Assembly: GCF_026342405.1 (NCBI RefSeq)
Contig: NZ_JAPEMU010000001.1
Coordinates: 7,440,001 to 7,504,000 of the forward strand
Reading direction: 5' to 3'
DNA from: Kitasatospora sp. NBC_00240
GTDB taxonomy: Bacteria; Actinomycetota; Actinomycetes; Streptomycetales; Streptomycetaceae
DNA: 64,000 nucleotides
Part shown: positions 8,593 through 16,970 of the stretch, in pieces
Layout of the letters: each line of letters starts with the position of its first letter
Numbering within the stretch: the first letter of the stretch is position 1
The notes under the pieces: generated by a model
Told to the model about the DNA's origin: nothing
What the model saw: the letters and a program-made list of their open reading frames with translations, nothing else
Databases searched by the model: none
Translations under genes and position numbers: made by a program

Positions 8593-9071
8593 CAGTGCTC
8601 CTCGGTGGTGTCGATCGCGACGCCCTCCCGCAGGGCCAGGGTGACGGGGGTGCGCTCGCAGATGTCCAGCAGCCGGGCGCGCTGCTCCTGGTCCAGTTCA
8701 CCGCCCAGGGTCACCCGGCGGGAGATCCGGCCGCTCCGGCCGTCGGTCTCGTACCCGAGCCGGACCTTGACGTCGGCCAGCGGCCAGCCCTTGCGCCCGG
8801 CGTACATCCGCAGGGTGATCGCGGTGCACGAGCCGAGCGCGGAGAGCAGCAGCGCGAACGGCTCCGGCCCGCTGTCCGACCCGCCGCGCCGGACGGGCTC
8901 GTCGGCCGTGAGGTGGTGCGTCCCCGAGCGGACGTCCACGTGGTACGGGACGCCGGAGGCGCTGCCGGTCACCACGGCGGTGGTCACCTTCCGGAACTCC
9001 GGCGGAGTCTGCTCCTGGCCCTCGCTCGGGCCCTCGGTCGGGCTCTCGGTGGGGATCTGGCTCTGGGGCAT
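8592..9071 (-). CDS. OsmC family peroxiredoxin-like protein
   Basis: The 159-residue protein has a polar N-terminal tail rich in Pro, Glu and Ser, then the OsmC fold. GPEPFALLLSALGSCTAITL carries the first redox Cys at the start of the central helix, and the second Cys lies in LLDICERTPVTLAL near the end. OsmC/Ohr proteins reduce organic hydroperoxides using reduced lipoyl or low-molecular-weight thiols, and the coupled downstream flavin disulfide reductase is a plausible electron donor. That pairing is inferred from the one-base overlap. The ATG at 9071 was chosen because upstream in-frame sequence is non-homologous and Arg-rich. Confidence 0.88.
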   Translation of the reverse strand: MPQSQIPTESPTEGPSEGQEQTPPEFRKVTTAVVTGSASGVPYHVDVRSGTHHLTADEPVRRGGSDSGPEPFALLLSALGSCTAITLRMYAGRKGWPLADVKVRLGYETDGRSGRISRRVTLGGELDQEQRARLLDICERTPVTLALREGVAIDTTEEH

Positions 9072-9243
9072 GACGGGCGCACCCTCGCTCTCTCGGTCGC
9101 TGTCCGGGGCCGGCCGGGTCACCGGTTCGCGGCCCATCCTCCGTCGCGGGCGGTCGTCCGCGCAGGTGAACACGCTGACCCGGCCCGCCCGGGAGACCGC
9201 CCGGTCGTACCGTCGTCCTCCCGAGGCCCACTTCGGAAGTGGA

Positions 9244-9957
9244 TCAGGGTCGGGAGTGATCATATTTCGTGCCCCGGGACCGGGCGGCCCAGGAGCGAGG
9301 GTCGGGCCCCAGGACGGCGAACGGCGCCCGCGCGCGGGCGCCCTCCGGCAGCTGCCAGGAGCCGGCGACGAGGCCCGTCGCCCCCGGAGGCAGCAGCGGT
9401 GCGTCGTCCGCGGCGGGACGCAGGACCCGGTGCAGGCGCAGGACCGTGCCGGGCGGCGCGGGCAGGTCGGTGCCCTCCCGGTGGTCGGTGGCCGGGCCGG
9501 AGGTGACGTCCGTGCGGGCGAGGCCGTCGCCGGTGCAGGAGCGGGTCACCTCCCGGTCGGGGAGGTCGCTGGTGTTCTGGTCCTGGGCCTCGACCCGGCC
9601 CTCGATCAGAGCCAGCAACTGGCCGACCAGCACCGGGTCCTGGCAGCCGTCGTAGGCCCAGCGCCGCCCCAGCACCCCGTGCTCCATGGTGCCGACGAGG
9701 GCGTGTTCCGCCCCGTCGAGCGGGGCGCCGCGATAGGTGAGCGGCACCAGGTAGGTGACGGGGTGGGGGCCGGAGGTGTCGGTGACCACCATGAACTCGA
9801 TCCCGACCTCACCCTGCGGGTCGTCCAGCCGGAAACCGCCGGCCTTGGCGAGTTCCGGTTCGCCCGCGCCGCCGAGGTACCACGGCCGGGTCGGGAGCCA
9901 GGAGGTGAGCAGGTCCAGCTTGGAGGGCTTGAGGACGGTGCGGTGGACGACGGCCAT
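9244..9957 (-). CDS. Maltokinase N-terminal cap-like domain protein
   Basis: This 237-residue protein resembles the N-terminal cap domain of actinobacterial maltokinases (Pep2/Mak). It starts VVHRTVLKPSKLDLLTSWLPTRPW, continues through a GEVGIEFMVV strand and TYLVPLTYRGAPL, and ends with MEHGVLGRRWAYDGCQDPV. The kinase domain that normally follows is absent, so this is a stand-alone cap. Such proteins are widespread in Streptomyces and probably bind a ligand or partner rather than phosphorylate maltose. The TIGR-like VLRLHRVL strand near the C-terminus is also typical. It lies 172 bp upstream of the OsmC gene on the same strand. Confidence 0.82.
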   Translation of the reverse strand: MAVVHRTVLKPSKLDLLTSWLPTRPWYLGGAGEPELAKAGGFRLDDPQGEVGIEFMVVTDTSGPHPVTYLVPLTYRGAPLDGAEHALVGTMEHGVLGRRWAYDGCQDPVLVGQLLALIEGRVEAQDQNTSDLPDREVTRSCTGDGLARTDVTSGPATDHREGTDLPAPPGTVLRLHRVLRPAADDAPLLPPGATGLVAGSWQLPEGARARAPFAVLGPDPRSWAARSRGTKYDHSRP

Positions 9958-10113
9958 GCCGGGGCTCTCTTTCGTCGGGCGGCAAGGGCCTGCCCATACT
10001 CCCAGCCGCCGGTGGGCGGTCCTTGGCCGCCGGGCCGGACCGGGCCGGTCCGGCGTGCCCGGCCGGTGACGCGTCGCCCGTCCGTGCCGGCGGTGCCGCC
10101 GGTGGGCCCGGTG

Positions 10114-10152
10114 TCCGGGGCGGTCCCGTCCCCTGCGCGGGACCGCCCCGGA
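10114..10152 (-). terminator. Strong hairpin downstream of the APC permease
   Basis: A perfect 15-bp stem (10114-10128 paired with 10138-10152) closes a nine-base loop. It starts 17 bp past the permease stop in the direction of that gene. No U-tract follows, as is usual for actinomycete terminators. Confidence 0.75.
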
Positions 10153-10168
10153 CCGGTCCGCCCCGGGC

Positions 10169-11683
10169 TCAGTGCACGGCCGGGGCCAGCTCGTCGCTGT
10201 CGGGGCTGCCGAGCGGTACGTCCGCCCGCATCAGCCGCTGGGGGCGGCGGACCAGCAGGTAGCCGAGGCCGGCCAGGACGACCAGGCCGACGCCGAGCAG
10301 GGCCGCCCAGACCTGGTACCAGGGGGCGCCCGGCGGGGCCAGGATGGTGCGCGGCCAGCAGATGTTGACCACTTCGAGGCCGGTCCACAGCACGGCCAGC
10401 GCGTTCAGCAGGGTGCCGGCCCGGCCGTACGAGACCTGGCCGGCCGGGGTCCAGGTGCCGCGCAGGCGGGCGATCAGGGCGGCCAGGCAGAGCAGGAAGA
10501 ACGGGGCGAAGGTCGCGGCGGTGCCGAAGGTGATCAGGCTGCCGATCGCGGTGGACTCCAGGCCCAGCGGCAGCGCGGCGGAGCTGACCAGGGTCGCGGC
10601 GACCAGGCCGCCGATCGGCGCCTTGTGCCGGTTGACCTTGCGGACCTGCGCCGAGAACGGGAAGACGCCGTCCCGGGCCAGCGAGTAGAGGCCGCGGGCG
10701 GCGCCGCCCTGGGAGGCCATCAGGCAGGCGGTGAAGGAGACCAGGACGACCACCACGAAGGGCTTGGCCGACCAGTCGCCGAAGCCGGTGACCACGGCGG
10801 TCGTCACCGGGTCGAGGTCGGTGCCGGCCACCACGGCGGCCGGGTCGGGGTGGGCGAGCGCGACCGACACGGCGTTGAGGACGACCACCACGCCGACGCT
10901 GAGCAGGGCCCACCACATCGCGCGGGGCACCTGGCGGCCGGCGTCGCGGGTCTCCTCGGCGGTGGAGACGCAGGCGTCGAAGCCGATGAACGCCCAGCCG
11001 CCGACCGCGATCACGGCCAGAAAGGCCGCGCCGGTGGAGACCCCGGCGGTGGCCGGCGCGTCCAGGGTGTCGGTGAGCAGCGCGAAGCCGTGCTCCCGGA
11101 AGAACAGCAGCAGGGCCAGGCCCACCACCACGGAGGCCAGCGCCTCGGCGGCGATGCCGAGCGAGACGAAGCGGCGGAGCAGGTTGATGCCGTACGCGTT
11201 CACCAGCGTGCAGAGCAGCATGAACCCGACGGCGACGAGTACGAGTTGGGCCGGTGACGGGGTGAGGCCGAAGAGCGCGAAGAACCAGGGGGAGGCGAGG
11301 TAGGCCACCGTGGTGTTGGCGAACATGATGGCGAACTGCCAGAGCCAGCCGGTCATCCAGGCGAAGGAGGGGCCGGCGAGCCGCCGGCTCCACTGGTACG
11401 CGCCGCCGGCGAGCGGCCACTGCGAGGCCAGTTCGGAGTAGACGCAGACCACCAGGACCTGGCCGAGCAGACAGAGCGGAAGGGCCCAGACCCAGGCGCC
11501 GCCGGCCACGCTCATCCCCACCTGGCTGACGGCGTAGAGGCCGACAACGGGGGAGACGACGGCGAATCCCATCGAGATGTTGCCGAGGACGCCCAGGCTG
11601 CGGCGCAGCTCCTGGCGGTAGCCGAGGGCCGCCAGCCGTTCGCTGTCGGAGGGGGCCGGGGTTCTCGGGGGGTTCTCGGTCAT
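10169..11683 (-). CDS. APC superfamily amino acid/polyamine permease
   Basis: This 504-residue integral membrane protein has about 12 hydrophobic segments. The hallmark first helix region GNISMGFAVVSPVVGLYAVS and the LASQWPLAGGAYQWSRRL motif between helices 2 and 3 are typical of the amino acid/choline or GABA-permease branch of APC transporters. GWAFIGFDACVSTAEETRDA is the classical conserved loop of that branch. Substrate is probably an amino acid, polyamine or amine, not resolvable here. The gene is divergent from a TetR regulator and preceded by a perfect AACTAAC palindrome, so it is probably repressed until its substrate appears. The ATG at 11683 begins the cytoplasmic N-terminus. Confidence 0.93.
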   Translation of the reverse strand: MTENPPRTPAPSDSERLAALGYRQELRRSLGVLGNISMGFAVVSPVVGLYAVSQVGMSVAGGAWVWALPLCLLGQVLVVCVYSELASQWPLAGGAYQWSRRLAGPSFAWMTGWLWQFAIMFANTTVAYLASPWFFALFGLTPSPAQLVLVAVGFMLLCTLVNAYGINLLRRFVSLGIAAEALASVVVGLALLLFFREHGFALLTDTLDAPATAGVSTGAAFLAVIAVGGWAFIGFDACVSTAEETRDAGRQVPRAMWWALLSVGVVVVLNAVSVALAHPDPAAVVAGTDLDPVTTAVVTGFGDWSAKPFVVVVLVSFTACLMASQGGAARGLYSLARDGVFPFSAQVRKVNRHKAPIGGLVAATLVSSAALPLGLESTAIGSLITFGTAATFAPFFLLCLAALIARLRGTWTPAGQVSYGRAGTLLNALAVLWTGLEVVNICWPRTILAPPGAPWYQVWAALLGVGLVVLAGLGYLLVRRPQRLMRADVPLGSPDSDELAPAVH

Positions 11684-11709
11684 GGCTCGTCCACCTTGCC
11701 GTCGTCGAA

Positions 11710-11726
11710 AACTAACTTTGTTAGTT
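11710..11726. promoter_or_regulatory. TetR operator between divergent permease and TetR genes
   Basis: A perfect inverted repeat, AACTAAC-TTT-GTTAGTT, lies 27 bp upstream of the permease start, in AT-rich sequence that stands out from its surroundings. Its position in the divergent gap fits binding by the adjacent TetR protein and control of the permease promoter. Confidence 0.8.
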
Positions 11727-11821
11727 CCGGACCGTAGCCCCTGCACCCGGGGCAGCGGAAGGGGCCGACACCAGGCTGTAATAACGTTTGCCGGGTCGGC
11801 ACAGACGTGAAGGGGCGGGCC

Positions 11822-12457
11822 GTGGGAAGACCGAGCAGAGCGCTGCTGAGCAGGGAGATCATCGCCCGGTCCGCGCTCGAGGTGGTCGACGAGCACGGCC
11901 CGGACGGCCTCACCATGCGCGCCCTCGCCGAGCGCCTGGGCGTCAAGGCCGCCTCCCTCTACAACCACGTGGCCGGCAAGGACGAGCTGCTCGACGCGCT
12001 CGCCGACCTCGTCAACACCGAGATCGACCTCGCCCCGCTGGCCGGCCTCACCGACGACGACTGGCGGCCCGGCCTGGCCGCCTACATCCGCGGCTACCGG
12101 GCCGTCTTCCTGCGCCACCCCCACACCATCGCGCTGCTCGCCCGCCGCCGGGTCGAGGCCGAACGCCAGCTGCTCGGCTACGACACCCTGCTCGCCGGCC
12201 TCGGCCGGACCGGCCTCGCGCCCGCCGACGCGGCCGAGGCCGCCGCCGCCATCGACTACCTCGTCCTCGGCTCGGCCCTGGAGACCTTCACCGCCGGCTT
12301 CACCCGGGACCCGGCCGAGTACCGCCCGCGCCACCCCGCGCTGGCCGACGCCCTGGAGGCCTCGGCACTGCGCGGCGGCGGCCCCGGCGGGCTGGACGAC
12401 CGCGGCTTCGAACTCGCCCTGAAGCTGCTGCTGGACGGCCTCGCCGCCCGCCGCTGA
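11822..12457 (+). CDS. TetR family transcriptional regulator (TetR C-terminal type)
   Basis: The 211-residue protein has an N-terminal helix-turn-helix (LTMRALAERLGVKAASLYNHV, about residues 36-56) and a ligand domain of the tetracycline-repressor C-terminal class (IDYLVLGSALETFTAGF, PALADALEA). It is transcribed away from the APC permease and should bind the palindrome between them. The GTG at 11822 was preferred because AAGGGG lies seven bases upstream; a GTG at 11807 would add five residues. A TAATAA element at 11779-11784 may be its -10 box. The ligand is unknown but likely is, or derives from, the permease substrate. Confidence 0.9.
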   Translation: MGRPSRALLSREIIARSALEVVDEHGPDGLTMRALAERLGVKAASLYNHVAGKDELLDALADLVNTEIDLAPLAGLTDDDWRPGLAAYIRGYRAVFLRHPHTIALLARRRVEAERQLLGYDTLLAGLGRTGLAPADAAEAAAAIDYLVLGSALETFTAGFTRDPAEYRPRHPALADALEASALRGGGPGGLDDRGFELALKLLLDGLAARR

Positions 12458-12572
12458 GCCCGGCCGGGCCAGGTCAGGGCCGGACGCCGGGCCGGACACC
12501 GTGCCGGACGCCGGGCCGGGGCGACGGAAATCTCGTTGCGGACCCCACCCGGGTCGGTGCGAGGATCATCGG

Positions 12573-13124
12573 ATGAACCACCACATCAGGGCCGTCCAGC
12601 AGGAGGACTGGCCCAAGGTCAAGGAACTGCGCCTGGTCGCCCTGCAGGACCCGGTCGCCCACCTCGCCTTCCTGGAGACGTACGAGCAGGCCCTCGCCAG
12701 GCCCGACGAGTTCTGGCAGGAGCGCACCGACCGCGCCGCCGAGGGCCGGGCCACCCGGCAGTTCGTCGCCGAGCAGCCCGACGGGCGCTGGCTCGGCACG
12801 GTGGCCGCGCTGGTCGAGCCGGCCGGCGAGAAGACCTTCTTCGACGACGTTCCTGAGCAGTCGCAGACCCACATCGTCGGCGTCTTCGTCCGGCCCGAGG
12901 CCCGGGGCACCGGGCTGGTGGACGAGCTCTTCCGGGCCGCGCTGGAGTGGTCCTGGCAGCTCGCCGAGCCCCGGGTCGAGCGGGTGCGGCTCTTCGTCCA
13001 CGAGCAGAACGGCCGGGCCGAGGCGATGTACCTCAGGGCGGGCTTCACCCGAACCGGTGACTTCGTGCCGGCGCCCGGCGATGCCCCGGCCAAGGACTAC
13101 GAACTCGCCCTCGCCCGGAGCTGA
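12573..13124 (+). CDS. GNAT family N-acetyltransferase
   Basis: This 183-residue enzyme has the GNAT fold. THIVGVFVRPEARGTGLVDELF (about residues 105-126) contains the acetyl-CoA pyrophosphate loop in the form R-x-x-G-x-G, and the C-terminal VRLFVHEQNGRAEAMYLRAGF is the typical motif B with a Tyr before the LRAGF turn. The substrate cannot be inferred. The start is the ATG at 12573; upstream in-frame sequence is low-complexity Arg/Pro. It converges on the thioredoxin gene and shares a terminator with it. Confidence 0.9.
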   Translation: MNHHIRAVQQEDWPKVKELRLVALQDPVAHLAFLETYEQALARPDEFWQERTDRAAEGRATRQFVAEQPDGRWLGTVAALVEPAGEKTFFDDVPEQSQTHIVGVFVRPEARGTGLVDELFRAALEWSWQLAEPRVERVRLFVHEQNGRAEAMYLRAGFTRTGDFVPAPGDAPAKDYELALARS

Positions 13125-13205
13125 GCCGCCGCCCGCGGCGGCCGCCCGGACATCAACGGCGGGCCGGCACGGGTACGGCCTGCCGGCGCGGGGCGGCCAC
13201 GACAA

Positions 13206-13236
13206 CGGGCCCGGGGTGACCTGCACCCCGGGCCCG
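13206..13236. terminator. Bidirectional terminator between GNAT and thioredoxin genes
   Basis: A perfect 13-bp GC stem (13206-13218 with 13224-13236) closes a five-base loop and sits between two convergent stop codons. It can serve both genes. Confidence 0.85.
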
Positions 13237-13282
13237 CCGCGTCCGGCGACCCTGCCGGCCGCCCCGGACAGGACCGTCCGGA

Positions 13283-13660
13283 TCAGACCGTCCCGGCCGA
13301 CTCGGCGGCCTTGCGCTTCACCTCGTCCATGTCCAGCTCGCGGGCCTTGCCGATCAGGTCCTCGAAGACCGCCTCGGGGAGCGCCCCCGGCTGCGAGAAG
13401 ACCAGCACGCCCTCGCGGATGATCGCCAGGGTCGGGATCGACTGGATCCCGAAGGCCGCCGCCAGCTCCTGCTGCGCCTCGGTGTCGACCTTGGCGAAGA
13501 CCAGGTCCGTGTGCCGCTCGGCCGCCTTCTCGTACACCGGTGCGAACTGCCGGCACGGGCCGCACCACGCCGCCCAGAAGTCGATGAAGACGAAGTCCTT
13601 GCCCTCGGGGCCGGGGACGACCTCGTCGAAGTTCTCCTTGGTCAGCTCGACCGTGCTCAT
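13283..13660 (-). CDS. trxA: Thioredoxin
   Basis: This 125-residue thioredoxin has the canonical active site WCGPC (Cys33, Cys36) after FIDFWAA, the cis-proline IPTL segment, and the charged end of helix 4. It reduces cytoplasmic protein disulfides with electrons from thioredoxin reductase. A C-terminal extension (ARELDMDEVKRKAAESAG) goes slightly past the usual 105-110 residues. The gene stands alone, away from any thioredoxin reductase, so it is an additional rather than the principal trx locus. The ATG at 13660 directly precedes the first strand. The symbol is generic for the family. Confidence 0.95.
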   Translation of the reverse strand: MSTVELTKENFDEVVPGPEGKDFVFIDFWAAWCGPCRQFAPVYEKAAERHTDLVFAKVDTEAQQELAAAFGIQSIPTLAIIREGVLVFSQPGALPEAVFEDLIGKARELDMDEVKRKAAESAGTV

Positions 13661-13946
13661 GTGCGAGTTCCTTCCTCGGGCAGCGTCATCAGGCGTCCGC
13701 TGGCGTCAACCCGACCACCGTACGAGGTATTCCACCCAGGGCCGCCACCGCCCGCCGCACCCGCCGCGCGAGATCCCGCACGAGATCCCGGGGAGCCGCT
13801 CCAGGGTCCGGCGAAAAAAATCTCGCCGGACATTGAGCACCCCGGGCGCCCGGCCCGTACTGAAGGGTGCGGGCGCGGGGAAGGCGCCCCCGCCGCCGGG
13901 GATCTCCCGGTGGCGCTGTCCGGCATGTCCTTTGGGGGATATCACC

Positions 13947-14555
13947 ATGCGCATCACCAGCCGAGCCGCACTGTTCACCGCCACCGCCGTCACCTCGCTG
14001 GCCCTGGTCACGGCCTGCGGCTCCAGCGGATCCGGGTCCTACGGGTCCTCCGGGTCGACCGGCGCGAGCACCGCCCAGCCGCCCGCCGCCACCGCCCCCG
14101 CCAGCCCGGGCGGCGCGGGCGCACCCGCCCAGGGCGCCGCCGCCCTGCAGGCCGGCACCGACGCCAAGCTCGGCGCGATCGTCACCGACGGCGCCGGCCA
14201 CACGCTGTACCGCTTCGACAAGGACACCGCCCAGCCGTCCGCGTCCAACTGCAACGGCGGCTGCGCCACCACCTGGCCGCCGGTCCCGGCCGGGTCCGAC
14301 GTCGGCGTCAAGGGCATCGACAGCAAGCTGGTCGGCACCGTCACCCGTGCCGACGGCAGCAAGCAGCTCACCCTCGGCGGCTGGCCGGTCTACCGCTACG
14401 CGCCGGACACCAAGCCCGGTGACACCAAGGGCCAGGGCGTCGGCGGCACCTGGTTCGTCATCACCCCGGACGGCAAGAAGGCGGGCGCCCCGGCCGCCCA
14501 GCCCGCCACCCCCGCGCAGCCCCCGGCCACCACCCCCGGCGGCTACGGCTACTGA
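13947..14555 (+). CDS. Secreted-repeat lipoprotein (COG4315, Yx(F/W/Y)xxD motif)
   Basis: This 202-residue lipoprotein has a signal peptide ending LVTAC with the lipidated Cys24, a Ser/Gly/Pro/Ala-rich spacer (residues 25-70), and two copies of the secreted repeat. The copies are marked by GHTLYRFDKD with CNGGCATTWPPV, and GWPVYRYAPDTKPGDTKGQG with GTWFVITPDGK. The two motif tyrosines and the CxxxC pair define a family of predicted extracellular lipoproteins whose function is unknown; a redox or metal role has been suggested. It lies just upstream of an ECF sigma/anti-sigma operon on the same strand, an arrangement common for this family, so regulation by that sigma factor is plausible. Confidence 0.88.
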   Translation: MRITSRAALFTATAVTSLALVTACGSSGSGSYGSSGSTGASTAQPPAATAPASPGGAGAPAQGAAALQAGTDAKLGAIVTDGAGHTLYRFDKDTAQPSASNCNGGCATTWPPVPAGSDVGVKGIDSKLVGTVTRADGSKQLTLGGWPVYRYAPDTKPGDTKGQGVGGTWFVITPDGKKAGAPAAQPATPAQPPATTPGGYGY

Positions 14556-14705
14556 ACCGCCCGGCCGGTCGAGGGCCGGGGCGGGCAGCCCCGGCCCCGG
14601 CCGCCGTAGGAGACCACGGCCACCACCGACCCGACGGGCGGGCCGGTGCGGGCCACGGACGGACATCGTCGAGCGGAACGGCGAGTCCTCGACCCGGAGG
14701 TACGG

Positions 14706-15287
14706 GTGCGCAAGGATAGCGCTGTGACCGAGCAGCATTCCCGTGGCGCCGAACGCGGCGACGGGCCGCCGTACGGCCCGGGGCCGGACGAGGCGCTGAT
14801 GCGCACCCTCTACCAGGAGCACGCCGGGCCGCTGTTCGGCTTCGTGCTGCGCCTGGTCGCGGGCGACCGCCAACGCGCGGAGGACGTCGTGCAGGAGACG
14901 CTCGTCCGGGCCTGGCGCAACATCGACCGGCTGGACGCGGCGACCGGCTCGCTGCGACCCTGGCTGGTCACGGTCGCCCGGCGGATCGTGATCGACAACC
15001 ACCGCAGCAGCCTGGCCCGGCCGCGCGAGGTGGACCCGTCGCCGCTGGAGCTCCTGCCCGCCGAGGACGAACTCGACAAGGCATTGAGGCTGATGACGAT
15101 CTCCGACGCGCTCGACGATCTGACCGAGGCTCACCGGGCGGTTATCGTCGAGACCTATCTGAAGGGCCGCACGGTCACCGAGGCGGCCGCCGAACTCGGC
15201 ATCCCCGCGGGCACCGTGCGGTCCCGGATCTTCTACGCGCTGCGCTCGCTCAAGCTCGCGCTCGAGGAACGAGGAGTGACATCGTGA
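14706..15287 (+). CDS. ECF-type RNA polymerase sigma factor (SigK/SigL-like, with RskA-type partner)
   Basis: This 193-residue protein has sigma region 2 (LYQEHAGPLFGFVLRLV through DVVQETLVRAWRNIDRL, about residues 40-105) and region 4 (LDDLTEAHRAVIVETYLKG with a helix-turn-helix at VTEAAAELGIPAGTVRSRI). The ETYLKGRTV form of region 4 is typical of sigma factors paired with RskA-like anti-sigma factors. The stop overlaps the start of the next gene by four bases (GTGA), so sigma and anti-sigma are co-translated. The GTG at 14706 follows GGAGG; a GTG at 14724 with AAGGA is an alternative. It probably responds to envelope or redox stress. Confidence 0.9.
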   Translation: MRKDSAVTEQHSRGAERGDGPPYGPGPDEALMRTLYQEHAGPLFGFVLRLVAGDRQRAEDVVQETLVRAWRNIDRLDAATGSLRPWLVTVARRIVIDNHRSSLARPREVDPSPLELLPAEDELDKALRLMTISDALDDLTEAHRAVIVETYLKGRTVTEAAAELGIPAGTVRSRIFYALRSLKLALEERGVTS

Positions 15288-15997
15288 CGCCGCCCAGGGA
15301 AGACCACGTCGACGTCGGCGCGTACGTCCTCGGCGTACTCGACGCGGCGGACCGCGGCGCCTTCGAGAAGCACCTGGCCGGCTGCCCGCAGTGCGCCGAG
15401 CAGGTGGACGAACTCGGTGCGCTGGAGCCCATGCTGGCCGAATTCCTGGCCGCCGGCGCGGCGGACGCGGCCGACCCGGCCGATCCCGTGCCGCGTCCCG
15501 GGGACGAGTTGCTGACCCGCCTGGTCGACGAGGTCACCGCCACCCGCCGGCGCGGTCGCCGGCGCCGGCTGGTGCTGGTCGCCGCGGCCGCCGTCCTGGT
15601 CGTCGGCGGACCGGCGGTCACCGCCGCGGTCACCGCCGGCTCCGGCAACCACGCCCCGCAGGTGGTCGCCCAGCAGCAGTTCACCGCCACCGACGCGACC
15701 ACCGGCGCGCAGGCCACCGTCGGCGTCGAGGGCAAGAAGTGGGGCAGCCAGATCAGTCTCCAACTCTCCCACGTTCAAGGTCCGTTGAGCTGTGACCTGG
15801 TCGCCGTCTCGCGGGTCGGGGAGCGTCAGACCGTCACCACCTGGACCGTCCCGCCGGCCGGCTACGGCACCACCGGCTCGCCCGACGCCCTGCGCACCTC
15901 CGGCGGGGCCGGCCTCCAGCTCAAGGACATCGACCACTTCGAGGTGCGCACCCTGGACGGCAACCAGGTCCTGGTCAGCGTGCCGGTCGCGGCCTGA
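15284..15997 (+). CDS. Anti-sigma factor with zinc-finger domain, RskA-like
   Basis: The 237-residue protein has an N-terminal anti-sigma domain with the HxxxCxxC zinc-type motif (KHLAGCPQC, His30 to Cys37), a Pro/Asp linker, one transmembrane segment (LVLVAAAAVLVVGGPAVTAAV, about 95-115), and an extracellular RskA C-terminal domain (WGSQISLQL, LSCDLVAVS, TTWTVPPAGYG). It should hold the upstream sigma factor at the membrane and release it after regulated proteolysis. It overlaps the sigma gene by four bases. Its last 23 bp overlap the convergent Cys-rich gene. Confidence 0.9.
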   Translation: MTPPREDHVDVGAYVLGVLDAADRGAFEKHLAGCPQCAEQVDELGALEPMLAEFLAAGAADAADPADPVPRPGDELLTRLVDEVTATRRRGRRRRLVLVAAAAVLVVGGPAVTAAVTAGSGNHAPQVVAQQQFTATDATTGAQATVGVEGKKWGSQISLQLSHVQGPLSCDLVAVSRVGERQTVTTWTVPPAGYGTTGSPDALRTSGGAGLQLKDIDHFEVRTLDGNQVLVSVPVAA

Positions 15998-16715
15998 CCG
16001 GCGGGCCCTCGGGCGGCGGGGGGCCTGGGCGGTCGGCGGGGGTCCACAGCCGCAGCCGCTCCGCGCGGCCCTCGGCGCCGCGGGGCGCGCCGGGAGCCGG
16101 CAGTCCCTCGTCCGTCATGTGCTCGCGGCGCCAGATGCCCGGCCACTGGTACCGCTCCGGCGGCTCCAACCGGTGACCGGTGCCGCACCCGCAGGACTTC
16201 AGCACCGTGCCGCAGCCCCGGCAGATGTCGACGAACCCGTGCCCGGTCGAGTACGACACCACCGGCCGCTCGTCCCCGCACCGGTGGCAGCCCGGCAGCT
16301 GCCGCCCCTCCAGGACGGCGATCCGACGGCGGACGTAGGCGGAGAGGGACATCGCGGGGTGGCAGCAGACGTCCGTCTGGAAGCAGGTCTGCCCCCGCCG
16401 CACCAGCTGCCACGGGTCGTCCGGTCCCCGTCGTCGCCCGGCCCGCTTCTCGGCCCGTCGCCGCCGAACGTACCCCTCGGTCGCGGCCAGCCACAGCAGC
16501 CGGGCCTCGTGCAGTTCCGCCATCGCCCGGACGAGCGAGCCGGGATCGGCCGCCAGCTCGCGCGGAATCCGGGCGCTGAGCGTCAGGTGGTGGTAGGTCG
16601 GGCGGAGTCCGTACGGTGCGAACAGGGTCAGGCAGGTCCGCAACGCGCTGTGCCGCCGGTGGGGAGGCAGGGCCTCGTCGAGGACGAGGGCGCGGTGCGT
16701 CAGGAAGCTGGCCAT
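15975..16715 (-). CDS. Cysteine-rich protein of unknown function
   Basis: I do not recognise this 246-residue protein. The N-terminal half is helical and Arg-rich (MAELHEARLLWLAATEG, YVRRRRAEKRAG). The middle carries cysteines in an unusual layout (TCFQTDVCCHP), then two CxxC pairs and a third Cys cluster (GCHRCG, DICRGCG, SCGCG), suggesting one or two zinc ribbons. The C-terminus is Pro/Arg-rich. No signal peptide or membrane helix is seen. It overlaps the anti-sigma gene tail to tail by 23 bp. Reading-frame integrity and Cys conservation support a real gene; nucleic-acid binding would be a guess. Confidence 0.6.
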   Translation of the reverse strand: MASFLTHRALVLDEALPPHRRHSALRTCLTLFAPYGLRPTYHHLTLSARIPRELAADPGSLVRAMAELHEARLLWLAATEGYVRRRRAEKRAGRRRGPDDPWQLVRRGQTCFQTDVCCHPAMSLSAYVRRRIAVLEGRQLPGCHRCGDERPVVSYSTGHGFVDICRGCGTVLKSCGCGTGHRLEPPERYQWPGIWRREHMTDEGLPAPGAPRGAEGRAERLRLWTPADRPGPPPPEGPPVRPRPAR

Positions 16716-16740
16716 CAGGGCGGCCCGGCGGTGGACGGTG

Positions 16741-16783
16741 CGGAGGCGGAGGCGGAGGCGGGGGCGGAGGCGGGGGCGGGGGC
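16741..16783. repeat. GGAGGC/GGGGGC microsatellite
   Basis: A run of hexamers alternating between GGAGGC and GGGGGC lies just upstream of the Cys-rich gene. The rest of the 16716-16970 gap holds no gene that I can support. Confidence 0.7.
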
Positions 16784-16970
16784 CGGTGCCGGCCGGATCG
16801 GGAGCATCGGCCGATTCTGCCGCCGGGCGGGCGCCGGCCGCATCCCGATTTCGGCGCCGCAGGATCGGGCGCCGGCGTCACGTTCGTCGAGGGCCGGGCC
16901 CGGCCGGATGCGGGCCAGCCGTTCGGGGTGGCTGAGGGGGGCTGCGGTCCGAGGGCGGGGCCGCCGGTGT

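Noticed and set aside
10172..11257. Long plus-strand reading frame opposite the APC permease
   Set aside because: Gly/Gln/Arg/His-rich translation is a GC-codon shadow; permease frame is conserved.
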